Shown here: positions 1-11,742 of the stretch, one piece after another
How the letters are laid out: the number at the start of each line of letters is the position of its first letter
Position numbering within the stretch: the stretch's first letter is position 1
Source: Monosiga brevicollis MX1
Lineage: Eukaryota > Opisthokonta > Choanoflagellata > Craspedida > Salpingoecidae
NCBI RefSeq assembly: GCF_000002865.3
Contig: NW_001865060.1
Span: 33,638 to 51,251 of the forward strand
Reading direction: 5' to 3'
DNA: 17,614 bases
Notes under the pieces: model-generated
Told to the model about the DNA's origin: nothing
What the model saw: only the letters and a program-made list of their open reading frames with translations
The model's database searches: none
Program-made: the position numbers and the translations under genes

Positions 1-854
<854 letters not shown>

Positions 855-1848
855 TTAGTCAAGCTGCAAGCAAATGATCATGACAACAATCGTGAGTGAT
901 TCCCACCCCAAACCGACGAATAAAACCAAATAGCCAGCTACATCCAACAGAAACGACATCAAAACGAACCTTGACGAAACCAATGTCCTTGGCGTACAGC
1001 TGGAAGCACTGACGGCAGATGTTCATGCCATACTTGCGGATCAGACCGTGACGGTTGCCGCAGACGCGGCTATAGACATTTCAGACGACAGACACCAAGA
1101 AAAGTGAGGCAACGAGTTCCAAGCGAATGACTTGAGTCCAAGATGGTTCAACGCCCTCTCTCAACAAATCAGTCAACAAAAAACAGAGCCCAAAACAGGA
1201 GCACCGCTGTGCCTCCTGCTCTCTGATGTCCACGACAAGGACCAAGGCATGCACATGTCCAAAACTGCCGGGCATCGCACAACCACCCAAGCTCGCCAAG
1301 GCTCGGCATGACACTCAAATGCTAGATGTGTCCATCAGACCCCCAAGAATGCCAAGGTACACATGCAGCCTCAGTCCCAACACTGGGCCTTGAGCCAACT
1401 AGAGCTGTTCTGCCTCGAAATCAGCCGTTTCTTTTCTGAAGGCACTCATTCTGTCTCGGTCGAGCGCTGCTGTGCGTGGCGCAGAGAACAACGAGAGCAA
1501 AGTACTCACCACTGGCGGGAGCCAGGACCGTACTTCTTGGGGTGCGAGTTCCAAACCTACATAGCGGATCAGGCAAGCCCCGCAAGCATAGCGACCAACA
1601 TCAGCCCAGCAGGGTTTGTGCACTTGAGCCGCGAGTCGAGCCACCAGAGGGTGCCTCGCGAAAAAGACACAAGACACGTGGAGCGCTAATTCTGTCGGCA
1701 GCCGCGCCACCTGAGATACAATTGCAGCGCATGACAAGAGAACCCTTGCTCCTTCATGTCAAACGCCCTTTCCCGATGACAGGTGACGCGACTGCCACTT
1801 CTTGGCTCATCTCGAGCGTCCGCAGCGACGCACCTGGTTGTGACCCAT
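855..1848 (-). CDS. RPS29: 40S ribosomal protein S29 (uS14), four exons, complete
   Basis: This encodes the small zinc-binding 40S subunit protein uS14/S29. Inferred coding exons on the minus strand are 1834-1848, 1510-1556, 970-1069 and 855-863; together they give 171 nt and a 56-residue protein, the same length as human RPS29. The start reads MGHNQ, followed by the family's W-x-S-H-P segment. The zinc site is visible as C21-x-x-C24 and C39-x-x-C42 around [11 protein letters not shown], and the end reads AKDIGFVK then LD. Donors are GTGCGT, GTGAGT and GTTCGT; acceptors end in GTAG, ATAG and GCAG. The first exon codes only five residues and the last only LD plus stop, so a simple ORF search misses both. 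The introns are about 277, 440 and 106 bp. Two TGTCAGA motifs lie 119-146 bp upstream of the start. The identity is secure; splice junctions are inferred from protein continuity and phase. Confidence 0.95.
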
Positions 1849-1966
1849 GGTGAACGGTTTAGGCGCCGAAACGAAGGAAAAGTACCGCTCCCAGTCAACG
1901 AAGGTTCAAATCTCGAATTCCAATCTCCTTGGTTTTTTTCTCCCTCAGGTTCATCGACTCGTGTAA

Positions 1967-1993
1967 TGTCAGACAGATCAGGACAATGTCAGA
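1967..1993 (+). promoter_or_regulatory. Pair of TGTCAGA motifs upstream of RPS29
   Basis: TGTCAGAC at 1967-1974 and TGTCAGA at 1987-1993 are direct repeats 20 bp apart, both preceded by AA. They lie 119-146 bp upstream of the RPS29 start codon. The same motif recurs upstream of SHQ1 and GLMN. A promoter role is inferred from position and recurrence only. Confidence 0.5.
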
Positions 1994-2481
1994 TTTTCGG
2001 CTTTGTTCCTTGGTGTCTCCCTCCTTCTCTTTCGAACTGTTTGTTCGTTCGTTTTGTTCGACAGCACGGCACGATGACAGAGGTCAAGGCTTTGGCATTG
2101 CAATTGGGGTACATGGCAAAAAGGCTGTTTCTGGGAGGGTGATGCTGATTGTCTTGGAATGAACTTGATGGCTCGCCCACGTGCATCAACAGGTCAGGCT
2201 CAACAAAAGAATTTAAAAGACAAGGAAAAGGGGGGATGGCGGAGTTGAAAGACACCGCTCAGGTCAACAGGTAATGGCACGGCCAGCGGATAAGCTGTAA
2301 TGTTCACCACCCTGGCCGACACCAAAAGCTGGCCGGCGAGGAAGACTCTGACCCAGCATACAAAACAGCGCTTTAAATGTACAACTCCTTGCCACGAGAG
2401 AAAGGAAGTAGGGAAGTAAACGACAAAACAGGTTGAAGACAACGAGCAATGAACAAAAGGCAAAAGCAATAGGAGGAACAA

Positions 2482-2541
2482 GAAGAAAAAGAAGAAGAAG
2501 AAGAAGAAGAAGAAGAAGAAGAAGAAGAAGAAGAAGAAGAA
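2482..2541. repeat. (GAA)n trinucleotide microsatellite
   Basis: An almost pure run of about 18 GAA/AGA units lies in the CSK-RPS29 intergenic region, beyond the CSK stop codon. If transcribed as CSK 3' UTR it would read as (TTC)n. It generates spurious poly-Phe and poly-Leu open frames on the reverse strand. Confidence 0.9.
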
Positions 2542-2749
2542 AGGAAGCCACGGCAGCCGGATGAAGAATGATGGAAGAAGGGAAGACGGGGAGAAGCAAA
2601 TGGAAGGGATGATGGCGAAAAAAGGCCAATTTATAAAAGAAAGTAGGGGGAGAAGCTGCAAGAACGACGACAACGACGCATGTATGCACACGTTCGCGTT
2701 CACAAGTACATGGTCACCTATTCTGGCAGGGATGGAGTCGGGTCGCTCA

Positions 2750-5234
<2,485 letters not shown>

Positions 5235-5877
5235 CGGTCTGGTGTTGTAGCGGGACGAGGTTTTCTCGTTGTGGTCCGAGACTAGCGCAAAAGGCGCAAC
5301 AACAAGAGCGGCCTCGGCCACCTATTTGGTGAAGGGAAGAAAGCGAGCAGCACGATAAGCGGAAATGGGATGAGCCAAACAAACCAAGACCAGAACAAGG
5401 TGGTGCTTGCACAAGGGGCAAACAAGTCGGGCAGAGACAGGGGCCGGACGAGTATCGACGGTGGGCGGGGGTAGGGGTGTGGTTGTGAATTGCTTTCTTT
5501 CTTCTCGTAACCGGGGGAGGAAGAAGAAAGAGGAGAGGTGTGTGGGACGGGGGGTTGCCGATTTTCTTGTGTGTGCCGGGTGTGGGGTCAACGACAGATC
5601 CCAGTCAGCCAGAGACCTTGCTCCCCCTCGCTCCCGAGTTGCTTTGACGGCCAAAGAGCAACTCAAGGGCATGCTCGAGGGCGCTGGCTGGCGGGGCTGG
5701 ACCCCTGTGTTTGGTGGCAGTTGGCCAAGGTTTGGGTGTTGGGGGAAGATGTGGCAAGATGGGTCAAGCCATTACCTGGGTCAAAGGCACTCGTTGAAGA
5801 CCGCGATCGTCGGAGCGGAGCACGATGACAGCTACCCCAGGGTCAAACCAAGACGAGGACGCGCGAGAGGGCGCGGA

Positions 5878-5878
5878 A

Positions 5879-5916
<38 letters not shown>

Positions 5917-5930
5917 AGAAAAAAAAAAAA
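5878..5930. repeat. (GA)n tract followed by A-run
   Basis: GA dinucleotides run from about 5878 to 5917 with one CA interruption, followed by a run of A ending near 5930. No gene crosses it. Confidence 0.85.
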
Positions 5931-6226
5931 GTGGGAGGAAGTGGTCGAGGTGAGTGCGTCACAAAAGTAATACGTTCGGGACACGGCCAGTGGGCACACT
6001 GTTGCAACAACCGTTTGTCTCCTGCATCAAGACGTCAGTGGGTGGGGAACCCAAGACACGCCTGCACCGCCGTGTCACGGAACCAACCAGACCAGCCGCG
6101 CCAACAAGTTCTCCCGTCCGTGTGTGTGTGTGCGCGCGCTCACCTGAACTCGTTTTTTTTTCTTTTTTTTTTTGTTTTCTTGTCTCTTTGGTTTTGATTT
6201 CACGTTCAACTTGCTCCTTTGGAAAT

Positions 6227-6228
<2 letters not shown>

Positions 6229-6297
<69 letters not shown>

Positions 6298-6355
6298 CAG
6301 ACAGACAGAGAAGAGAGAGAGAGACAGAGAGAGACAGAGAGAGAGAGAGAGAGAC

Positions 6356-6392
<37 letters not shown>

Positions 6393-6420
6393 GAGAGAGA
6401 CAGAGAGAGAGACAGAGGGC
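6229..6420. repeat. Compound (GA)n / (GACA)n microsatellite
   Basis: A pure (GA)n run covers about 6229-6279, followed by GACA tetramers to about 6310 and then mixed GA/GACA units to about 6420. One strand is nearly all purine plus C. Six-frame translation gives Arg/Glu or Ser/Leu repeats, which are not genes. Confidence 0.95.
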
Positions 6421-6797
6421 AGACAGACTGACAAAGGAGAGTGAGCGGGACACACAAAACAATGACATTATTGTGTCATCTTCATCATCTTGTTGGTCAG
6501 TAAGCTGCTTCAACGACTGATTCCAAGAGGCAGGGAGGACGGCTTCTCATCTCCTCTTGTCTTGTCTGCGGTCGGTTTGCCCCAGCTTCATCCCTACGCC
6601 ACATTCATCCCTGCCACCCTCTCCCTCTCCTGCCTCCTCCCTCCCTCGCCGGCCGCTGCCCGTGGTTCCTTCTCTCTCTCTCTCTCTTTTCTTTTTCGCT
6701 GACTTTGGCAGCGTATTTTTCTCTTATAGTTTGGGACAGATTTTATGTGGTTCAACGCATTCAGAAACAACACCTTACAAGCAGTCAACTCATGAAT

Positions 6798-6805
6798 TGT
6801 CAGAC
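6798..6805 (+). promoter_or_regulatory. Single TGTCAGAC motif in the CSK-YOS1 intergenic region
   Basis: One copy, preceded by AT as in the clustered copies, lies about 400 bp upstream of the YOS1 start codon. It is alone and far from a start codon, so the link to either flanking gene is weak. Confidence 0.25.
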
Positions 6806-7203
6806 GGTTTTTGGTGCCCTCAGTAGGTGTATCAAACCCCAAATGCCTCGTCAATTTCTCCTTGACCGTTTACCTTAATAGCCCTTGCAAACGGCAGCTT
6901 TTCTTCATCATCCCCATATTGACCGTCGCGATCCTCCCTCTTGCATTTCCGCTCTCGACATTCACAGTCAGTGCCGTCGTATGAAGGGTGTTCATCGCCT
7001 CCCCGCCGGGGCGCGCCCGTCCCGTCGGCACCGCCGCCAGCAAGTGTTGTTTGAGGACGGGTGGCTCTTTTTTTTTTTTTCATTTTCATCGTCAAGCATC
7101 AATGCCACAACCTCACTTTCCAACTCACTGGGGGAATGGTGTGCACCGGCCCGCAGCTCAATCACAAGCGCTTCGCTTCGGGTTTTCACTCCATCATATC
7201 GCC

Positions 7204-7676
7204 ATGACCTTTTCCTTGGGCCACCTTCTCGAGGCGGCGCTCCTCTTTATCAACGCCGTGGCCGTCCTGCAAGACTACAGCCCCAACCTCAAGCCCGGCG
7301 GCCCCCCTGTCCCCCGATTTCTCACCACCAGTACGTTGCTCAAGCCCACCAGCCCACCCCCCTCCTCACGCCGACCCAGATCCGGCAGCTCATGCTCGCC
7401 CTGCCGCTCTCGCGCTCAAACCGGGACAGTGGGACTTACAACCGCCGACGACCACTCGGTCAAGGGCAAGATCGTCACCATGATCAATGCCGTCCGGACC
7501 CTCATGCGTGGTACGCACCATGTATAGCAGGACATTGTGGCCCGGTTTCAATCTTCTCGCCTTCCACCATCCCACTCACCGCCCGCCCACACGTTTGATG
7601 TTCTCTCTTTCGTCGCGTAGTGCCGCTTATTGCCGTCAACGCTGTCATGATCGTCTACCTCCTTCTGGCCGGCTAA
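7204..7676 (+). CDS. IER3IP1: IER3IP1/Yos1 family ER-Golgi membrane protein, three exons
   Basis: This is a small two-TM protein of the ER and early Golgi; yeast Yos1 works with the Yip1-Yif1 complex in COPII transport, and IER3IP1 is the animal form. Exons 7204-7330, 7430-7510 and 7621-7676 total 264 nt and 87 residues (human 82, yeast 85). The N-terminus reads MTFSLGHLLEAALLFINAVAVL, the family's first membrane segment with its INAVAVL core. RFL follows, then MGL across the first splice (A|TG), matching RFLxxIGL of Yos1. The C-terminus reads VRTLMRVPLIAVNAV then IVYLLLAG, with Val split by the second intron (G|TG). Introns are 99 bp (donor GTACGT) and 110 bp (donor GTACGC). Unlike human and yeast, about ten extra residues rich in Pro and Gly precede RFL, although exon 1 is continuous. 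Its 3' end converges on ARP2. Confidence 0.9.
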
Positions 7677-8471
7677 CCGGGCTGCGGTGATGCAGCCGGG
7701 CGAGCCACTCGCCTGCAACAATCTTCTACGCCTGCCACCGAGTGGCCTCATTTGTTTTGCCCCACACACACCTTGTTTTTTTGTTTTCTATATCCCTCGT
7801 CTTCTCGCTTCTCATTTGCTGGCTCGTGGTGTCTTGCTCACACCGTGTCATTCAAGGCTCACTGCAGTGCACTCATGCCCTCGAGGAGGCATAGTGGTCA
7901 GGGAGCACTGATCAAACCGTTGGTCTTTTCACTCTATGAGCGAATCGATCGATGGAACGAGATTCAAATGTCTTGGTCTCTTCACGTTGATCAATGGTCA
8001 AGTCAATCGTCCTAGCCCGCGCCGTTATCGACAGAAAGGTCGCCAGATCTTTCGGCCAAGCCCACCCTGTTTCGAAAGATCATGTCCAAACTAGAGACAG
8101 GGTCAATTCTTGTAAAAAAAAGAGAAAAGGGAAAAACGAAGCAGCACGTTGCACACCTCAGCCTGAACAAGACGGGCCAAGGGAAGCCCAGACAAGAGAA
8201 CATTCACACAAGACAAGACACGATCAAACGAATGAGAAGGAGAAAAAACAAAGGAGCTACGCCCACACACAGAGAGGCTTAAGAAAAAAAGAACAGCTCC
8301 ATTCTCGTTCCCATTGTCATTGAATCAAGAGCTCAACGCAACCGCGTCCATGCCCTCCAACATTCATCCGCATGCCCTGCCCTCAGGACGACCTGACCAT
8401 CGGTCAAGGCATCGCCATCGTAGAGGGTCGGGACGAGAAACAAGCGAGTCCACGAGGTGGAAAAAAAAAAA
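7677..8471. other. Intergenic region between convergent YOS1 and ARP2
   Basis: It lies between the plus-strand YOS1 stop and the minus-strand ARP2 stop, so it should hold two 3' UTRs. No exon, tRNA or other RNA gene could be supported and no AATAAA was found on either strand. An imperfect nested inverted repeat sits at 7865-7910 (outer CAGTGC/GCACTG, inner ATGCC/GGCAT). An A-run lies immediately after the ARP2 stop at 8461-8470. Confidence 0.5.
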
Positions 8472-10485
8472 TTACGAGCTGACGCCCAACTTGGCCAGGC
8501 ACTTGACACCCTGCTCTTGGTACTCCTGCTTTGTGATCCACATCTCAGGCTTGTCCTTGATGAGCTGTGCCAGAACAGCACCGCCCAAAAAGACCATGTG
8601 TTTGCGGCGTGGGGGATCTTCGATGCGAATCTTGAACTTGGACAGCGCCGCCGTGTTGCCCTTGAGCACACGCTCGAGGTAAAGCTGCTTAAGCTCGCGC
8701 TCCAGACGGCTGGGCAAGCCGGGGTACATGGTGCTACCACCCGACAGCACAATGTGCTTGTAGAACTCCGGCCGCGTGTCAATGTCAGCCGACTACGCGA
8801 CACAGCCAACCAAGCGGGACACAGACCAGGTGGAAGCGGAGCATGAGGGGGGGGGGGGAAATGAATAAATCATGACAAAAAGCCGACACTAGGATCAAGC
8901 ATCCATCCCAACGACGTGAGGGCTGAGCGCAGATGTTTGGAAGACGCAGGCTTACCTGAATGCAGTCAAAGAGCATCTCGGCGACGCCAGCGTCCTCGAG
9001 GCCAATGAGATGGGGCTGGAAGAGGGCTTCGGGTGCTTCAAAGCGCTCGCCGCCGACCTTGATGACACGACCATCGGGCAACGTGTAGGATTCCACCAGA
9101 ACAGTTGTCTCGTTGGCCAGCTTCTGCTCCATGTCAACATCGTACGCTACATAGCAAAGCTTCTCCTTCATCATGCGAATTGTCTCGAAATCGGCCGATT
9201 GGTTGAAGGCGTAGCCGCGCAACAGCAGCAACTGGCAGGGGAGGAAGCGAGAAGCCAACGAGGTGAGGTGCCGAGCATGTAGGTGCATTCACAGCTCGGC
9301 TTGTCTGACGAGCAAGCTAAAAGCACGCTGACGCTAATTTTTAGAGATGAAAAGAGGAACAACAAACCGTCGACCAACCTTGATGAGGTAGCGGGTAATA
9401 TCGCGGCCCGCCACGTTGAGACGGCGGGTCAGATGGGGAAGAGCAAAGCCCTCGTAAACGGGAATAATGTGGGTCACACCATCACCGGAATCAATGACGA
9501 CACCAGTCATCAAACCTAGTCAGAGACGAATAAAACAACATTGCACAGCGGCAGCGGAGACATGTGAGCGGGAGCGAATGATAAGGTCAAAGAGCCTTCT
9601 GGATAGGAAGCACGGCACACAAAAATACGGGGCGAGCGAGGCGAGGAAGCTGGCAGTGATCTGCCTGGGTCAAAGCAACGGTGGGCTAAGAGCCACGACA
9701 CGGAAATGTCTCAAGTGTACCTTGGGCGTAGAGGGTCAGGACGGCCTGGACGGCAATGTACACGCCCTCAAACTCAAAGGTCTCGAACATTTCAGTGATC
9801 ATGCGCTCGCGGTTGCGCGCCGGGTTCATTGGCGGCTCTGTCAGGACGACCTAGATGCCATTGCGATGCGTGACGGGCGATGAATGTGCGAGGAGAGAGA
9901 GCAGATGGTGCAGGTGTGAGCTCCATAGCGACGCCCGGAACATGCGCCGGTCGTTGCCAGTGGGGTGCACTGGCCAGGACAGGGTTGACGAGGCAAGCCG
10001 AAGCGTGTATTACCTTGCACCCCTTGGGATCAATCTGCATCTTTTCATGAAAGGTGTAGTTCCAAACATGACGCATGTCCTCCCAGTTGCGCACGATACC
10101 GTTGTCCATGGGGTAGTTCACCTCAAGATTGGAGCGAAGCTGTGACGCCTCCTCGCCGACCATAATGTCCTGCACGAACAAAGGTTGGACGACAGGGTCA
10201 GTACCTGCGCTTGCACTTGCTTGGTTGTTGATCCTGGACATGGGTCGCACGCCGCACAAGGGTGTGTGCGCGGGAGCAAGCGGAAATAGGGAATTCCGGC
10301 AAACAGACCTTGAGGGTGACGTTGTTGACCTGGGCTTGTGAACGGAGGACGGGGCGACCGACCAGGGATGGGAAGATATGGGCGGGGAAGTTGGCACCGG
10401 CGTAGCCGCACTTGACAAAGCCAGTGCCGTTATCGCACACAATCACCGTGTTGCCCTGGGCATCCTTGCAGTTTTCGCTGGCCAT
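8472..10485 (-). CDS. ACTR2: Actin-related protein 2, subunit of the Arp2/3 complex, six exons
   Basis: Arp2 pairs with Arp3 to form the template for a new branched actin filament in the Arp2/3 complex. Inferred minus-strand exons: 10309-10485, 10014-10169, 9721-9850, 9379-9515, 8956-9231 and 8472-8792, totalling 1197 nt and 398 residues (human ARP2 394). The first ATP phosphate loop is [13 protein letters not shown] from residue 18, and the second is [11 protein letters not shown] near 162. Arp2-specific blocks include [85 protein letters not shown] and [21 protein letters not shown], which separate it from conventional actin and Arp3. Only the third-to-fourth exon junction splits a codon (G|GT); all others are phase 0. 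Introns run 139, 163, 205, 147 and 163 bp, the last containing a run of 12 G. The N-terminus is a few residues longer than in human. It is divergent from SHQ1. Confidence 0.96.
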
Positions 10486-10914
10486 CTTGCTGGCGCGGTG
10501 GTGCTCGCTGGCGACTCCCTCGACGCTCTGAACGTGATCGGGGAATGCACAAAGTTTCGGCTGAGGTCGCCTCTGAACAAAAATATAAAAAAGAAAAAAA
10601 AAGAAACGAAGGAACGAAAAGCAAGAGAGATGAGGATCAAAAGCAAGGATGTTGACGTGCAGTGCAGTGTCTGTGAATCAAGTCAAGACCAACTCCCTGC
10701 CCGGCCTGCTAAGAAAGCGTGAGAGCCACCCCTTAGCGCGCGAGCAGTGCCAGTGTGACTGAGCACAGCAGACCACACCAACATGCAATCTGCAAAAGGG
10801 CTCCCGCCTTCCCCTGCTAGGCATCAGCACCACCTGCCCCCTCATCGCATCATCCATATGCATGCATGTGTGTGTGTGTGTCTTTCTGCTCTGGATCACA
10901 CTGCTGCCACTGTG

Positions 10915-10934
10915 CGCCGCCGCCGCCGCCGCCG
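10915..10934. repeat. Short (GCC)n run
   Basis: About six GCC/CCG units lie in the ARP2-SHQ1 intergenic region. Confidence 0.8.
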
Positions 10935-10978
10935 AATCACCTGCTGCGCGCTGCTACCAAGTGGTGATGCAGTGCAGT

Positions 10979-10981
<3 letters not shown>

Positions 10982-11014
<33 letters not shown>
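10982..11014. repeat. (TG)n microsatellite
   Basis: A pure alternating TG run of about 33 bp lies between the divergent ARP2 and SHQ1 genes. A shorter TG run lies at 10867-10880. Alternating purine-pyrimidine tracts of this kind can adopt Z-DNA. Confidence 0.95.
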
Positions 11015-11016
<2 letters not shown>

Positions 11017-11263
11017 AGCTTTGCTTACCGAGTAGGTCGCTACTAAATGTCATTCCAGCTCACTTCGAGGGGTTCTTTTGTGTCTTTTTTTCTTTTGTGT
11101 TGTCGCCCTCGCAAGGGAAGAGCAGCAGGAAGAAAGATTCTTTTGTTCTCCTTTGAAGGTGCATTTTCCTGTATACGTTTACAGGTCGGTTTACCAGTAA
11201 AACAATAGCCGACCGTGCTCGAGCCAAATTCCCGCCCAACAGCTGTTCCCCACCAACTCGGGA

Positions 11264-11309
11264 TGTCAGATATTATACGATTGTCAGACACATCACAGAA
11301 TGTCAGACA
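11264..11309 (+). promoter_or_regulatory. Cluster of three TGTCAGA motifs upstream of SHQ1
   Basis: Copies at 11264-11270, 11282-11290 (TGTCAGACA) and 11301-11309 (TGTCAGACA) are direct repeats spaced 18 and 19 bp apart. They end 57 bp upstream of the SHQ1 start codon. Spacing of nearly two helical turns would put all copies on one DNA face. Function is inferred. Confidence 0.55.
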
Positions 11310-11320
11310 TTTCCCCCTTT

Positions 11321-11321
<1 letters not shown>

Positions 11322-11356
<35 letters not shown>
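11322..11356. repeat. (CA)n microsatellite next to the SHQ1 start
   Basis: A pure CA run ends about 10 bp before the SHQ1 ATG at 11367. It is likely to be in the 5' UTR or to overlap the transcription start. Confidence 0.95.
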
Positions 11357-11358
<2 letters not shown>

Positions 11359-11366
11359 CCGGTGCG

Positions 11367-11703
11367 ATGTTGACGCCCGAGTTTGAGCTGCAGCAGGATG
11401 ATGGCCACGTGCTGCTGACCATCCGTGCGCCCTATGTCAAGGTATGCGTGGGCCTGGCGGGCGGGAGTGGGTGAATGGCGGGGGCGGGTGAATGGCGGGG
11501 GCGGGTGAATGGAGCTGGCACTCTAAAGAGAGGCAAAAAAAAAACATCAACGAAAATGAAGAACGGGTCAAGCGGGCACATGTGCTCGGGTCGACTCTGT
11601 GCTCCGAGCCTTCGATTGAGGCAGACGACACCCGCCCCTTTGCCCTGCGCCCTTCTTTTTCCATGGCATCTCAAACTGCTCTCCTCTCACTTTGCTCTCT
11701 CCC

Positions 11704-11742
<39 letters not shown>

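Larger units (their letters stand above)
1849..2749. other. Intergenic region: RPS29 promoter side and CSK 3' side
   Basis: It lies between the minus-strand CSK stop (2750) and the minus-strand RPS29 start (1848). It holds the paired TGTCAGA motifs and a long GAA trinucleotide tract. No exon could be supported. The long Phe/Leu-rich reverse-strand frames here are translations of the GAA tract. Confidence 0.6.
5235..7203. other. Long region without a confident gene
   Basis: It lies between the divergent starts of CSK (minus) and IER3IP1/YOS1 (plus). It contains GA, GACA and TC simple-sequence tracts, long T runs near 6152-6176 and 7069-7080, and one TGTCAGAC motif at 6798. It probably holds the promoters and 5' UTRs of both genes. 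A pyrimidine-rich stretch ending in TAG near 5322-5345 (minus strand) could be the 3' end of a CSK 5' UTR intron. One reverse-strand frame (6892-7095) ends in a good donor-like site but matches no family I recognise. Confidence 0.6.
10486..11366. other. Shared upstream region of divergent ARP2 and SHQ1
   Basis: This 881-bp region separates two divergent start codons. It contains two TG tracts, a CCG trinucleotide run, a CA tract ending about 10 bp before the SHQ1 start, and three TGTCAGA motifs on the SHQ1 side. The ARP2 side has none of those motifs. No exon was found in it. Confidence 0.65.

Noticed and set aside
1070-1509. Possible intronic snoRNA in the long RPS29 intron
   Set aside because: Ribosomal protein introns often host snoRNAs, but no paired C/D boxes or convincing H/ACA hairpins with correct spacing were seen on the RPS29 strand.
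1900-1922. GGTTCAAATC, resembling a tRNA T-arm B box
   Set aside because: No matching acceptor stem, D-arm or anticodon arm can be folded upstream at normal spacing.
2200-2703. Reverse-strand 167- and 141-codon frames rich in Phe or Leu
   Set aside because: They are translations of the GAA microsatellite at 2482-2541 and its flanks, with no family similarity beyond the repeat.
5235-5321. N-terminal extension of CSK upstream of the chosen ATG
   Set aside because: The frame is open for 29 codons but has no ATG, begins right after an in-frame TAG and bears no similarity to Csk. It is better read as 5' UTR, possibly the end of an untranslated exon.
5954-6520. Long frames of Arg/Glu or Ser/Leu repeats on both strands
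   Set aside because: They are direct translations of the GA/GACA microsatellite in several frames and lack any non-repeat conserved sequence.
7865-7985. tRNA-like TAGTGGTCAGG segment within nested inverted repeats
   Set aside because: A-box-like and weak B-box-like pieces exist, but no cloverleaf or acceptor stem forms, and the inverted-repeat arms have unequal spacers.
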